A stretch of 64,000 bases of DNA, taken from assembly GCA_963734955.1 (NCBI GenBank), contig CAVTJO010000014.1, forward strand, positions 124,001-188,000, in the 5' to 3' direction. Positions 16,393 to 24,977 of this stretch are shown in pieces. The DNA is from UBA11986 sp963734955 (GTDB lineage: Bacteria > Bacteroidota > Ignavibacteria > UBA10030 > UBA6906). Made by a program: the position numbers and the translations under genes. Every line of letters starts with the position of its first letter. Position 1 is the first letter of the stretch. The notes under the pieces are model-generated. The model did not search any database. It was not told the origin of the DNA and was given only the letters and a program-made list of their open reading frames with translations.

Positions 16393-17133
16393 CTACATCG
16401 AGCTGAACCGCTCGAGGAACTCCCGTTCATTCGAATTCAGACTGTTGACGCCGGTGGTCTTCATCTTCTCCAGAATACGGTCTAGCTCTGAGCGGTTCAC
16501 TTCGTGGAGTTTGCTCCGGTCGATGTTCTTCCACCGCGCCGGCTCGACAGCAGGAAGCGACGAAACTATTTGATCAACGATTTTTGCTTTTCTATCCAGG
16601 AATTTCAAAAACAGGTATCCACCAAGGAACCCACCGAGGTGTGCAAAGTGCGCAATGTTGTCCATCGCTGAACCGAAACCACCATACAGTGACATCGCCG
16701 TCATGAACGCCACCATCCACCGAGCCTGCACCGGCAGTATGCCCCAGATGTAAATATTTTCACGGGGCCAGTAGTAGGCAAATCCCATAAACACTCCATA
16801 CACGGCGCCCGAGGCGCCGATAATGGGAGTGAATGGGCTGAAGAAGGAGAGCAACCCGGCCGCAAACCCGCTGATCAAGTACAGGAGGAGAAAGTTCCTT
16901 TCACCAAGTTCGATTTCCATCCTCGGGCCAAAGAATAGAAGTCCAAGCATGTTGAAGAGAATGTGGGTGAAGTTGCCGTGAAGGAACATGTAGGTAAGCA
17001 CTGTCCAGGGCCTGGAAAGTATGAATGCGGGGACAAACGCAAACGTATCTGTAATCACCGGTCTGGCCTGCTGAAGCAGATACACCAACGCGTTGGCGAG
17101 GATAAGTCGCATCACCCAGCGAGTCATGCCCAT
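16393..17133 (-). CDS. Rhomboid family intramembrane serine protease
   Basis: 246 residues with six hydrophobic segments. The catalytic serine is in GASGAVYG (after TM3/4) and the catalytic histidine in 'AHFAHLGGFLGGY'; 'FLHGNFTHILFNM' is the conserved loop-1/TM2 region containing the HxxxN motif. After the membrane core, about 65 residues form a soluble tail ending 'LNSNEREFLERFSSM', a pattern seen in many Bacteroidota rhomboids (DUF6576-like). It cleaves single-pass membrane proteins; the substrate is unknown. ATG at 17131-17133 with AGGA 7 bases upstream. A possible weak promoter (TTG, 22 bases, TATTTTAC) lies just upstream on the minus strand. Confidence 0.92.
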   Translation of the reverse strand: MGMTRWVMRLILANALVYLLQQARPVITDTFAFVPAFILSRPWTVLTYMFLHGNFTHILFNMLGLLFFGPRMEIELGERNFLLLYLISGFAAGLLSFFSPFTPIIGASGAVYGVFMGFAYYWPRENIYIWGILPVQARWMVAFMTAMSLYGGFGSAMDNIAHFAHLGGFLGGYLFLKFLDRKAKIVDQIVSSLPAVEPARWKNIDRSKLHEVNRSELDRILEKMKTTGVNSLNSNEREFLERFSSM

Positions 17134-17246
17134 TGAAGAATCCTAAGGACTGTTGACGACTGTAAAATATGGGGAATGTAAAACAGAATAGCAAAGAGGT
17201 GCTGCATGAATCGGCGTGTCCTTGCGGGGAACGTTCTTCGTGACGA

Positions 17247-17342
17247 AGTCCCTCATCTGGATTCCGCTCATAAGAGGGATTCTGAGAAGCGAACAATCTG
17301 ATCAAAAGAGAGATTGCTTCGCTTATTGCATTCGGTCGCAAT
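17247..17342. repeat. Cluster of REP-like palindromes between rhomboid and membrane-protein genes
   Basis: The 263-base gap 17134-17396 contains no gene but three nested inverted repeats. TCCCTC/GAGGGA (17249-17254 with 17274-17279, extendable by two weak pairs). AAGCGAACAATCT (17287-17299) is matched by AGATTGCTTCGCTT (17311-17324) with one base gap. ATTGC/GCAAT lies at 17313-17317 and 17338-17342. The AGATTGCTTCGC core resembles a type of intergenic palindrome common in bacterial genomes, and differs from the palindromes at 10424-10491. Confidence 0.5.
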
Positions 17343-17396
17343 GCCCATGCTTTTCGACTTAGGACAGTACCAGCAAAGAGTGCTCGACGAGAACAT

Positions 17397-18440
17397 TCAG
17401 TCAGCGCCGTGGATCATCTCCAGTCCATCCATCTTGAGACGCAACGAGCCGGGTGTCAACTGGAGGAGCTCCGCTCGATACGAGACACTATCAATACGAA
17501 TGAGAATCCAGGTTTGAGCCGAGTCGAAATGCCAGAACCCGGTTGTCTTCCCTCCATTGTGATAGATCTGTGAGAAATTCCCATCTGCCATGAAGTATCT
17601 CTCTGCATTCTTGAGTAACGCCCATTGTTCACCTTCAACTCGCCCGGCGTCGGAACGCAGTTCTTCCAGTTTCCATGGATGGGAGGTCAACATCGCCATT
17701 TTGGTCGGGCTTCCCAGTTCTACCCGCAGAGCTGATGCACGGAACGCTTGTTTCAGCTTCAGATCCTCCAGCAATGGCATCAGGGCCATGACGACTGCAA
17801 AATACAATGATACGGCCGAAACAAGTGCAATGATGGTGAAGAGGATTTTCCTGAAGATGGTAGGCTGGGTCCGAAATATCCGCCCGTTGGTGGCGGCTGC
17901 CAATCCTCCAAGGAATCCACCGATTGCACCCCCCATCATCCCAAGAATCAGGGGTAGCAATATCCAGGCATACTCGTACCACCGCCATCCGCGCGCAAGT
18001 TTGTAGAGATGACCGCCCACCTCGACCTTCGGCACAGGATCAAACGGAACAACATGGAGATGCAAGTCAACGGCGGTCCCTGCGTTGTCTTTTGCACGAT
18101 ACAACCAACGCCTGGCAAAATACTTTCTGCTGAGTCTCTTCACCGGCTTGCCATCCACAAACAACCTTGAACCGGACCAGAAACTGGATCGTACACGCAG
18201 GCCTCTGCCTTTGAACAAGGGAGCCGGCACATCCATCACCAAGTCGGTTCCCTCCTCACGCATTCCCGACGCTGGCGACTTGGGTGCGGATTGAGTCCCC
18301 CGGCGCTCGTTACGCCAGGCAAATCGACAAAGCGCATTGCAGAACTCGAGCCCTTCTTCGACAAGTTCGGTCCCCGGTTCAATGGGTTTTCCACAACAAA
18401 CACAGTATGCTTGTTCCTGTTCAGACAGACTATCACTCAT
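17397..18440 (-). CDS. Membrane protein with N-terminal zinc-ribbon-like Cys cluster, unknown function, 347 aa
   Basis: Not recognised as a named family. The N-terminus has a Cys pattern 'CVCCGKPIEPG...FCNALC' (C13, C15, C16, then C33 and C37), likely a small metal-binding treble clef or ribbon. A positively charged linker leads to a beta-rich stretch 'LFVDGKPVKRL...VDLHLHVVPFDPVPKVEVGG' that looks like a domain describing ligand- or lipid-facing contacts. Two hydrophobic segments follow around residues 155-185 and 200-222, and then a soluble C-terminal domain of about 125 residues ending 'LRLKMDGLEMIHGAD', which resembles lipocalin-like META/DUF strands. It lies 49 bases downstream of the MFS gene on the same strand. 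Start ATG 18440 has no clear ribosome binding site. Confidence 0.7.
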   Translation of the reverse strand: MSDSLSEQEQAYCVCCGKPIEPGTELVEEGLEFCNALCRFAWRNERRGTQSAPKSPASGMREEGTDLVMDVPAPLFKGRGLRVRSSFWSGSRLFVDGKPVKRLSRKYFARRWLYRAKDNAGTAVDLHLHVVPFDPVPKVEVGGHLYKLARGWRWYEYAWILLPLILGMMGGAIGGFLGGLAAATNGRIFRTQPTIFRKILFTIIALVSAVSLYFAVVMALMPLLEDLKLKQAFRASALRVELGSPTKMAMLTSHPWKLEELRSDAGRVEGEQWALLKNAERYFMADGNFSQIYHNGGKTTGFWHFDSAQTWILIRIDSVSYRAELLQLTPGSLRLKMDGLEMIHGAD

Positions 18441-18489
18441 GACAGCATCCGGAATTCATAAAAGAGTACATCTCCACTTCCCATCATGG

Positions 18490-19683
18490 TCATCGTTTCA
18501 CCCTCCACAACAGAAGTGCAGAGACACATCCTGCAACAAATGTCGAGGACCAGAGAGCAACGCCGCCAAAATGTTCGAGCATCGATGTTCCCGCCCATCC
18601 ACTGAGGGCAAGCGAGAGGCTGAACGTCATTTGAAACAACCCCATGTACATACCGCGCCGTCCCGGTGATGCAATATCCGCCATGTAGTTGGACGCAGCG
18701 GGCAAAAGAATCATCTCCCCGAACGACCAGATTACTACCGTCAGTGCGACTCCCGTGACATCCGTTACCAACCCCATCGCCCCAAATCCGAGTCCTGACA
18801 GAAACGCTCCGAGACTCAGCGCTCGTCGATGCGGCCAGCGAGCCATCGCGATGTTGAGCGGGACCTCCAGCAGAATGATCAGGCCCGTATTGATGGTAAA
18901 AAGCAGACCGTACGTTGATTCTGCAAGATGAAGGTCGCCCACAAGGAATAGGGGCATCGAGCTGTTATGTTGAAAGAATACCACAACTACCGGGATGATG
19001 GCAAGGAGAAAGTAGTGCAGCTGATGGTCTTTCCAGATGCTTGAACGCGGCCCGTCAAACGAAACGCCCGTACTCTTCCCGGCTTGTTCGGCACGGCCCC
19101 TGTGATCCTGACCCGCTGGGTGCCACGGAGCCAGAAGCAGAACCAGCCCGGCAGCAATTGCCGTCGATCCATCAACAATGAACAGAAGCGGATAGGAGAA
19201 GATGATGAGAAAGCCACCCACCGCCGGACCGATGCTCATGCCGAGATTGATGGCAAGACGATTCACAGAAAACGCCGTCTTGCGCTGCTCCGGCGTAACG
19301 AGATCCGTGATGCTGGCAAGGCTTGCCGGTCGAAATGCCTCGCTGATCACCGCCAGCACAAACGCAAGAATGAGTATCGCCCCAAAACTCTGTGCAAGCG
19401 CGAATACAAGCAACATCATCCCGGAAAGAAAGAGCGAACCGATCATTACCTGTCGTGCACCAATGTAGTCGCTGACCCTTCCTGCAAACGGCGCAGTCGT
19501 AAATGCCCCGATACCGTACACCGTGAGCGCGAGGCCGGCATCCTCCACTGAATAGCCCAGCGTACGGTGGAGATAGAGCGCCAGAAACGGGAGCACCATC
19601 GTCCCGGACCTGTTGATGAATGTTGCAGTGCACTGAACCCATACCTCTCTCGGCAATGTGCTCAGCCCGCGCCAGGGATTCAT
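18490..19683 (-). CDS. MFS transporter, MdtG/MdtH-like
   Basis: 397 residues and about 12 hydrophobic segments, the standard major facilitator layout. The loop 2-3 motif 'GRVSDYIGARQVMIGS' (near residues 63-78) is the MFS signature. 'RLAINLGMSIGPAVGGFL' (near 145-162) is the TM5 antiporter-type motif seen in drug-efflux members. The N-terminus 'FINRSGTMVLPFLALYL' matches the MdtG/MdtH style. Substrate cannot be inferred; drug or small-metabolite efflux is a guess. ATG at 19683 is preceded by GGAG; the YbaK gene ends 15 bases upstream, so they probably share a transcript. Confidence 0.88.
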   Translation of the reverse strand: MNPWRGLSTLPREVWVQCTATFINRSGTMVLPFLALYLHRTLGYSVEDAGLALTVYGIGAFTTAPFAGRVSDYIGARQVMIGSLFLSGMMLLVFALAQSFGAILILAFVLAVISEAFRPASLASITDLVTPEQRKTAFSVNRLAINLGMSIGPAVGGFLIIFSYPLLFIVDGSTAIAAGLVLLLAPWHPAGQDHRGRAEQAGKSTGVSFDGPRSSIWKDHQLHYFLLAIIPVVVVFFQHNSSMPLFLVGDLHLAESTYGLLFTINTGLIILLEVPLNIAMARWPHRRALSLGAFLSGLGFGAMGLVTDVTGVALTVVIWSFGEMILLPAASNYMADIASPGRRGMYMGLFQMTFSLSLALSGWAGTSMLEHFGGVALWSSTFVAGCVSALLLWRVKR

Positions 19684-19698
19684 GTGGTGGACTCCAGC

Positions 19699-20169
19699 TC
19701 AGGACGAGAATTGGAAAATCTCGGGCGAGGCAATACTGAGGTAGTCACGACAGTTCATGACGATGGACGTGGTGAGGAGGCCGGCATTAAAGGCGATTCT
19801 CTCATTGGCAACAATCGAAACGTCAACGTACAGATCAAACGGCAAAATCGGCCTCCCAAACGGCGGGACCGAACCAGGCACAAGACCTGTAAGCTGCTGA
19901 AGTTCATCGGGCGTGGCAAACCGGAGCCTCCTTGCTCCGAACCGACCTTTGATCTTCTGTGAATCGATCTTTTTTGCAGCACTCAGCACAAAAAGCTTGT
20001 ACTCATCGTCCACCTTCACGAGTATTGCTTTGCCGCCGATCGAGATATCTTCCCCGCGGGCGCGGGCGGATTCCTCAGACGAGTGCGTTGGCTGATGATG
20101 AACCTCGCGGAACTGGATGGAGTGCAATGCAAGGAAGCTCTTGATGCTTTCGAAAGTGCCGGTCGACAT
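19699..20169 (-). CDS. ybaK: YbaK/EbsC-type aminoacyl-tRNA deacylase
   Basis: 156-residue protein of the YbaK/ProX editing superfamily, which hydrolyses mischarged tRNAs (for example Cys- or Ala-tRNA-Pro) in trans. Features seen: 'HHQPTHSSEESARARG' near residues 24-39, the conserved Lys of 'GGKAILVKVDD' near 46-54 that positions the ester, 'LVPGSVPPFG' near 98-107 (the GxxPxxxPFG family motif) and the terminal 'MNCRDYLSI'. Which misacylated tRNA it edits cannot be decided. It is downstream of the Fe-S oxidoreductase gene by 58 bases and upstream of the MFS gene by 15. Confidence 0.88.
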   Translation of the reverse strand: MSTGTFESIKSFLALHSIQFREVHHQPTHSSEESARARGEDISIGGKAILVKVDDEYKLFVLSAAKKIDSQKIKGRFGARRLRFATPDELQQLTGLVPGSVPPFGRPILPFDLYVDVSIVANERIAFNAGLLTTSIVMNCRDYLSIASPEIFQFSS

Positions 20170-20227
20170 CGATGCCTGTCAGCAGTTTCTGAAAATTCGG
20201 TCACGGGGTTACTGCAAATACCCGCCA

Positions 20228-22226
20228 TCAGCCATTTGCCTCCACCGCTTCCAACACCAATTCTGCAACGTCTTTTACCAGAACCGACTCGGACGCTTCC
20301 TTTGCCTTCACCCCATCGGTCATCATCGTCATGCAAAAAGGACAGCCCGTGCCAATAACGTCCGGCTTCAATGCGAGGGCCTCTTCGGTTCGTTCCATAT
20401 TCACCCTTTTTCCTTCCCGCTCTTCCATCCACATCTGTCCACCCCCGGCCCCGCAGCAGAAACTTCTGTCGCGGGAGCGCTTCATCTCCACGCGTTGACC
20501 TGCGACCATGTCCACAAGAGACCGGGGCGCTTCGTACTCATCGTTGTAACGACCAAGATAACAGGGATCGTGGAATGTGATGGTGGCGTTCTTCTCTACC
20601 GCGAGCGTTGAGCTTGCCCCGCTGGATGAGCTCGTTCAGGAATGTGGTGTGATGAACGACTTCGTAGTCACCGCCGAACTGCTTGTATTCCTTTCCGAGC
20701 GATTGCATACAATGCGGGCACGTTACAACAATCTTCTTCACATTGTACTTTGCCAGCGTGGCGACGTTCTCCGTGATCAGGGATTGTGCAAGATACTCAT
20801 TCCCCATACGTCTGGCTGCATCGCCGTTGCATTTCTCTTCTACCCCGAGGATGGCGAACTTCACTCCCGCAATTTTCATCAACCTGGCAAATGCCTGCGA
20901 CACTTTTTTGTACCGCGCATCATAGGAGCCCGCACAGCCAACCCAGAACAGCACTTCGGCATCGGGGGTGTCTGCCATCCGGGGAATGTCCAGGCCGTCC
21001 GCCCAATCGGCGCGGGATGAGTGTCCGAACCCCCACGGCGTAAAGTTGCGCTCGAGGTTGGAAAACGTTGCGCCAAGCTCCTTGGGAAACCGGGACTCAT
21101 TCAATACCAGCGCACGACGCATATCCACGATTGTGTCGACGTGCTCGATCGTCACCGGACATTCCTGCACACACGCCATGCAGGTTGTGCACGCCCAAAG
21201 CTCCTGTTCGGTAATAAAATTGTCAAGAAGCTGATGCCCCAGCACCTCCTGGTGCAAGCTTTCTCCCTTGGCTTGTGCCGCAACCATCACGGGGGCCTTT
21301 TCAAACGTACGGGCACGGACATCAACGATGATCTTCCTGGGACTTAACAACTTTCCTGTTGTGTTTGCTGGACAGACAGACGAACAGCGACCACACTCCG
21401 TGCATGTGTATCCATCGAACAGTTGCTTCCAGGTGAGGTCTTCGATATCGGCGGCCCCGTATCTTGTCAATGTTTCATCGGCGAGATTGATCGGCTGCAA
21501 GGCTCCCCTGGGAGTGAGGTCGGAGAAATATACATTGAACGTTGAAGTGAGGACATGCAGATGCTTTGAGTATGGTAGATAGTTCAGGAAGGCAAACACG
21601 GCAAGCATATGTCCCCAGAAAAACACATGAAACCACGTTCGCGCTGATTCCGCACTGAACAGTCCGGTCAGCATGGATGAAACGATTCGAACTTCGTTCG
21701 AGTCACCGTGACCGTTCAGAATCCTTGTCGCATTCTGGCCGAACATCGTCACCATCACGGCAAGAATCATCGCAAGAATAAGCACTGCATCCCACTTGGA
21801 GTGACCCGTGACCTGCAATCGTTTGGGCGGGGCGAAGAGCCTTCGAAACAACGAAACCAGTACGGCAACAACGACAAGCGCGCCGAATACGTCTTCAAGG
21901 AAGAGTAGTACCGGATATATGGGACCAAGGAACGCAAGTGAGAACCCCGGCATGATCCCTTCACCGATTGACTCCAGCACGGCGGCCAGCAGAACGAGAA
22001 AGCCCCAGAAGATCAGAACGTGCAGGATTCCCGCGACCGGCTCCCGGAGTATCTTCGATTGGCCGAACGCAATCCTGAGCGTGTTCTTGATTCGTATCCA
22101 GGGCTGATCGAACCGGTTTTCCTTCCTCCCCAATTGCAAGTAGCTGATGAGACGGCGAACGTTCCAGCCGAAAAAGGAAAGCGAAGCTATTAACACAAGG
22201 GAGAAGATCAGTGGCTGAGGTGACAT
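20228..22226 (-). CDS. HdrD/GlpC-like membrane Fe-S oxidoreductase; +1 frameshift near 20600
   Basis: Intact, this would be a ~666-residue membrane-bound electron-transfer protein. The N-terminal ~250 residues carry about five membrane helices with His residues suited to haem (NarI-like). Two 4Fe-4S motifs follow, CTECGRCSSVCP and CTTCMACVQECP (about residues 280-390). Two CCG domains come last, the first with 'WVGCAGSYD' and 'EEKCNGD', the second with 'DPCYLGR' and 'FCCGAGGGQMW'. The first frame ends prematurely in a His-rich nonsense tail, while another frame reads through 'VEKNATITFHDPCYLGR' into the 95-residue C-terminal part. Total length is 3n+1; one extra base near 20599-20603 explains it. 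Probable role: quinone-linked electron transfer, e.g. with ETF or a dehydrogenase. Confidence 0.85.
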
Positions 22227-22329
22227 GGCTCGGCACGGTTATGGGATGGAGGGGGTTGGGAAACTTGTAAACGCATAGATCCGGCAAGGAAACGAGATCG
22301 AACAAGGGAGAGCGCAACTGAGCTGAGGT

Positions 22330-23358
22330 TTACCCGACGCGCATTTCCCCGTTAAACACGGTCACAGCTCTCCCTCCAATGCTGACGGACGTTACCTTGT
22401 TACCCGACGAGCAAAGTCTTACGTTTACGCGGCCTTTGCGGCCAATAGCGTCGCCTTGCTCGGCAACAATCGTCAGCACCCTCTCCTTCGCTTCGGTGCA
22501 TGTCTTTGCATCGCTCAATATCTGCCGGGCACGTGGACCTCCACCGGCCTCGGCGAGCGCTCCGTTCTCAAACAGGTAGACACCAAGAGGTCCATTTGCG
22601 GAGCCCGTCACCGGGTCTTCATTAATACCCATGTTGGGAGCGAAGAACCGCGAATGTACCGATGACTCACGATCCACGGTCTCGGTGGTGAACACGCAGA
22701 GTCCGGAGAGATTTCTGTTGGTAAGAAATTGTGACAGAGCAAAGATATTCGGTCGCAATGCAAACACTGTGTGCAGCCGTCGGATCGGAACATAGAGGTA
22801 CTTGTCAGCTGCGATCGGCAGGCGGGTTTCAAATTCATCCAGCGAAATATTGAGTATCCTCATTATATCCAGTTTCTGAACGCTCGCCCGTTGAAAGGTG
22901 GGGAGGTTGAGACCGAACCACACGTAAATCGAGGCCGGACCCTTTTCAACAGTCACGGGAAGAACGCCGGACATGGTTTCCAAAGAAAACCGATACGTTC
23001 CTTCGCCAGTCATTCCATACAACCCATCTTCTGCAAGAGCGTGGAAGCTTGCAATGGTTGCGTGACCACACAGCGGAACCTCAATCGTCGGGGAAAACCA
23101 TCGGATGCGAAGGTCGGCTTTCACCGACGGGGGGAGGATGAACGCTGTTTCGGGAACCGCCATCTCAGCCGCAATCACCTGCATTTCCCTGTCAGTCAGG
23201 CCGCTTGCATCAACGACGATGCCCGCGGGATTCCCGGTGAGCGGAGTTTCCGTAAAGGCGTCGACCTGCTTGATGCGGATGCGCTTCGCACCGGAGCTCC
23301 GCTCAACTATCTCGACCTCGTTGGTCTCGGGCTCTATATTTTGGATTGGGTTGTCCAT
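22330..23358 (-). CDS. PhzF family isomerase/epimerase-like protein
   Basis: 342 residues with the diaminopimelate-epimerase-like double hot-dog fold of PhzF. Key segments are 'VDAFTETPLTGNPAG' (near residues 31-45), 'AAEMAVPETAFI' with the catalytic Glu (near 64-75), 'RWFSPTIEVPLCGHATIAS' (near 87-105) and 'EDPVTGSANGPLG' (near 236-250). A ~25-residue polar N-terminal extension precedes the domain, so the start could be internal; the ATG at 23356-23358 is used because no better ribosome binding site is visible. The substrate is unknown. The DUF4905 gene ends 11 bases upstream and the Fe-S gene starts about 100 bases downstream. Confidence 0.88.
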   Translation of the reverse strand: MDNPIQNIEPETNEVEIVERSSGAKRIRIKQVDAFTETPLTGNPAGIVVDASGLTDREMQVIAAEMAVPETAFILPPSVKADLRIRWFSPTIEVPLCGHATIASFHALAEDGLYGMTGEGTYRFSLETMSGVLPVTVEKGPASIYVWFGLNLPTFQRASVQKLDIMRILNISLDEFETRLPIAADKYLYVPIRRLHTVFALRPNIFALSQFLTNRNLSGLCVFTTETVDRESSVHSRFFAPNMGINEDPVTGSANGPLGVYLFENGALAEAGGGPRARQILSDAKTCTEAKERVLTIVAEQGDAIGRKGRVNVRLCSSGNKVTSVSIGGRAVTVFNGEMRVG

Positions 23359-23369
23359 CCGGGTGCCAG

Positions 23370-24239
23370 CTACCGCCTGAGTCCGTCAAGATCGACTGCG
23401 GCAAGTGTAGAACGTTCCTTCATATAATAGAGCATGCCGCCCATGCTGAAGAATGAGTCTGCGACAATTCCTCGCACGTTGGCATTCAACGTTTCCGAGT
23501 ACATAAGCTCCCCATTGTTCAGATCAATAATCTTGAGTGTGTTGCTCAATGACGCTTCATTCTGTCCAGGGCTGTGAGAGCGTTCATGGAAACCAAGACA
23601 GAGAAACTGATCGATTTCAATGTTCTCAATTGGTCCGACAACATGTTCTCTCGGTACATACTTCTCTATCGTCGCGGAACGTTCGCTCGCAAATGTGCCG
23701 GAATCCATCTGCGCTGGAAAAATCGGCAAGAGTGTTACAGTAGAATCTGCGCGAATCTGCGCCTCATCTGTGATCACGGTGTCATCACGCAGTGTTCGAA
23801 GCACTTCCCCGGTCCTGCAGTCCAATTCCAAAAACAACCTGCCTTCCACGGTATCCTTGGACGCGAACAAGGTATCATCCGCAGCCCGGACGAAACGCAA
23901 TCCTTGATTGCTCCATGCTACCCTCCCGGTGAATACATCCAATGCCGTAATGCCTTGATGTTCGGGCATATCGGGTGTCGCAAATCCATGTAAGTAAACG
24001 CGATCGTGTTGTATTGCCTCTATCCCGATCCACCAGGGCTCTTCAAACACGACCCCTTCCCAGAGAACCCTCCCGTCCTTCCGGTCGAGACAAAAGAAGC
24101 CAGCTTCTTTCTTGTCGATTTTCCTGCTATCGCCAACAAACAGGTCTGGCTCGGCGGGCATCAACCTCCAGATAACACCCTCAATATGATATATCCACGC
24201 TGGTCGAGCTTTGCGACGCAACAGCTGCAGGACCGCCAT
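23370..24239 (-). CDS. DUF4905-type PQQ-like propeller protein, 289 aa
   Basis: Unknown function. The sequence contains repeated blade-like units, 'FFCLDRKDGRVLWEG', 'GITALDVFTGRVAW', 'LFLELDCRTGEVLRTL' and 'LKIIDLNNGELMYSE', as in PQQ-type beta-propellers. 'IEGVIWRLMP' near the N-terminus suggests the DUF4905 family found mainly in Bacteroidota. No signal peptide or membrane helix is present, so it appears cytoplasmic. I start at ATG 24239 because GGGGAG lies 6 bases upstream; the open frame extends to 24302 without support. The 122 bases up to rdgB hold no gene. It is followed by phzF after 11 bases. Confidence 0.75.
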   Translation of the reverse strand: MAVLQLLRRKARPAWIYHIEGVIWRLMPAEPDLFVGDSRKIDKKEAGFFCLDRKDGRVLWEGVVFEEPWWIGIEAIQHDRVYLHGFATPDMPEHQGITALDVFTGRVAWSNQGLRFVRAADDTLFASKDTVEGRLFLELDCRTGEVLRTLRDDTVITDEAQIRADSTVTLLPIFPAQMDSGTFASERSATIEKYVPREHVVGPIENIEIDQFLCLGFHERSHSPGQNEASLSNTLKIIDLNNGELMYSETLNANVRGIVADSFFSMGGMLYYMKERSTLAAVDLDGLRR

Positions 24240-24361
24240 CCAATCTCCCCGGGATTCGCTAAAATCTTTGAACAAGGTAATGATAACTCTTCCAAACGTC
24301 AAACTGGTCGCAGCCGCTGGAAAAAATGGCCGGGGGGCGTTCGTAGGGGCAAGGACCGGCT

Positions 24362-24970
24362 CTATCCGGATCGGAAGAACGACAAGAGTGCAGGCTTTAT
24401 GCTGCCAACTGCCCGTGCGCGATGACTGAGTGAATTCTTTTCCGACGGGTTCATCTCAGCCAGAGTTTTCGTGTGGCCCTCGGGAAGAAAAATCGGGTCG
24501 TAACCGAACCCATTGCAGCCTCTAGGGCTTTCAATGATCATGCCTTTGCAGGTTCCTTCTGCTGAGAAATGGGCGCCCGCCGGTCCAATGAACCGGAGAA
24601 CACACCTGAACCGAGCTGTCCGACGGCGAGGAGGCACGCCGCGTAGATTCAAGAGAAGTTTCTTGCAGTTGTCATCGTAGGTCGCCTCGGGGCCTGCGTA
24701 CCGGGAAGAATGCACTCCGGGTTCACCGTTCAGGAAGTAGACTTCAAGCCCCGAATCATCGGCCAGCGTGGGGAGACTCGTATGGGAGAATACTTCAAGG
24801 GCTTTCTTTGCAGCATTGCCTTCGAGGCTGTCAGCATCTTCAATTGGCTCCCCAATTCCAGGAAACAGATCCAGCGTGAGGATCTCAACTCCAAGATCGT
24901 CGAGCAATATTTTGAATTCTTCTGCCTTGTGTTTGTTGTTCGTCGCGAGAACGAGCTGCTGCTTTGCCAT
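24362..24970 (-). CDS. rdgB: Non-canonical purine NTP pyrophosphatase (RdgB/HAM1)
   Basis: Hydrolyses dITP, ITP and XTP to monophosphates, keeping damaged purines out of nucleic acids. The family landmarks are 'LVLATNNKHKAEEF' at the N-terminus, 'ADDSGLEV' in the metal-binding centre, 'PGVHSSRYAG', 'GFGYDPIFLP' and a C-terminal 'SHRARAV' in place of the usual SHRGKA. The length of 202 residues is normal. ATG at 24968-24970 is chosen; a GTG at 24988 would add six residues and overlap the upstream amidohydrolase. The amidohydrolase stop lies only 7 bases before this start, so coupling is likely. Confidence 0.92.
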   Translation of the reverse strand: MAKQQLVLATNNKHKAEEFKILLDDLGVEILTLDLFPGIGEPIEDADSLEGNAAKKALEVFSHTSLPTLADDSGLEVYFLNGEPGVHSSRYAGPEATYDDNCKKLLLNLRGVPPRRRTARFRCVLRFIGPAGAHFSAEGTCKGMIIESPRGCNGFGYDPIFLPEGHTKTLAEMNPSEKNSLSHRARAVGSIKPALLSFFRSG

Positions 24971-24977
24971 GTGATAG

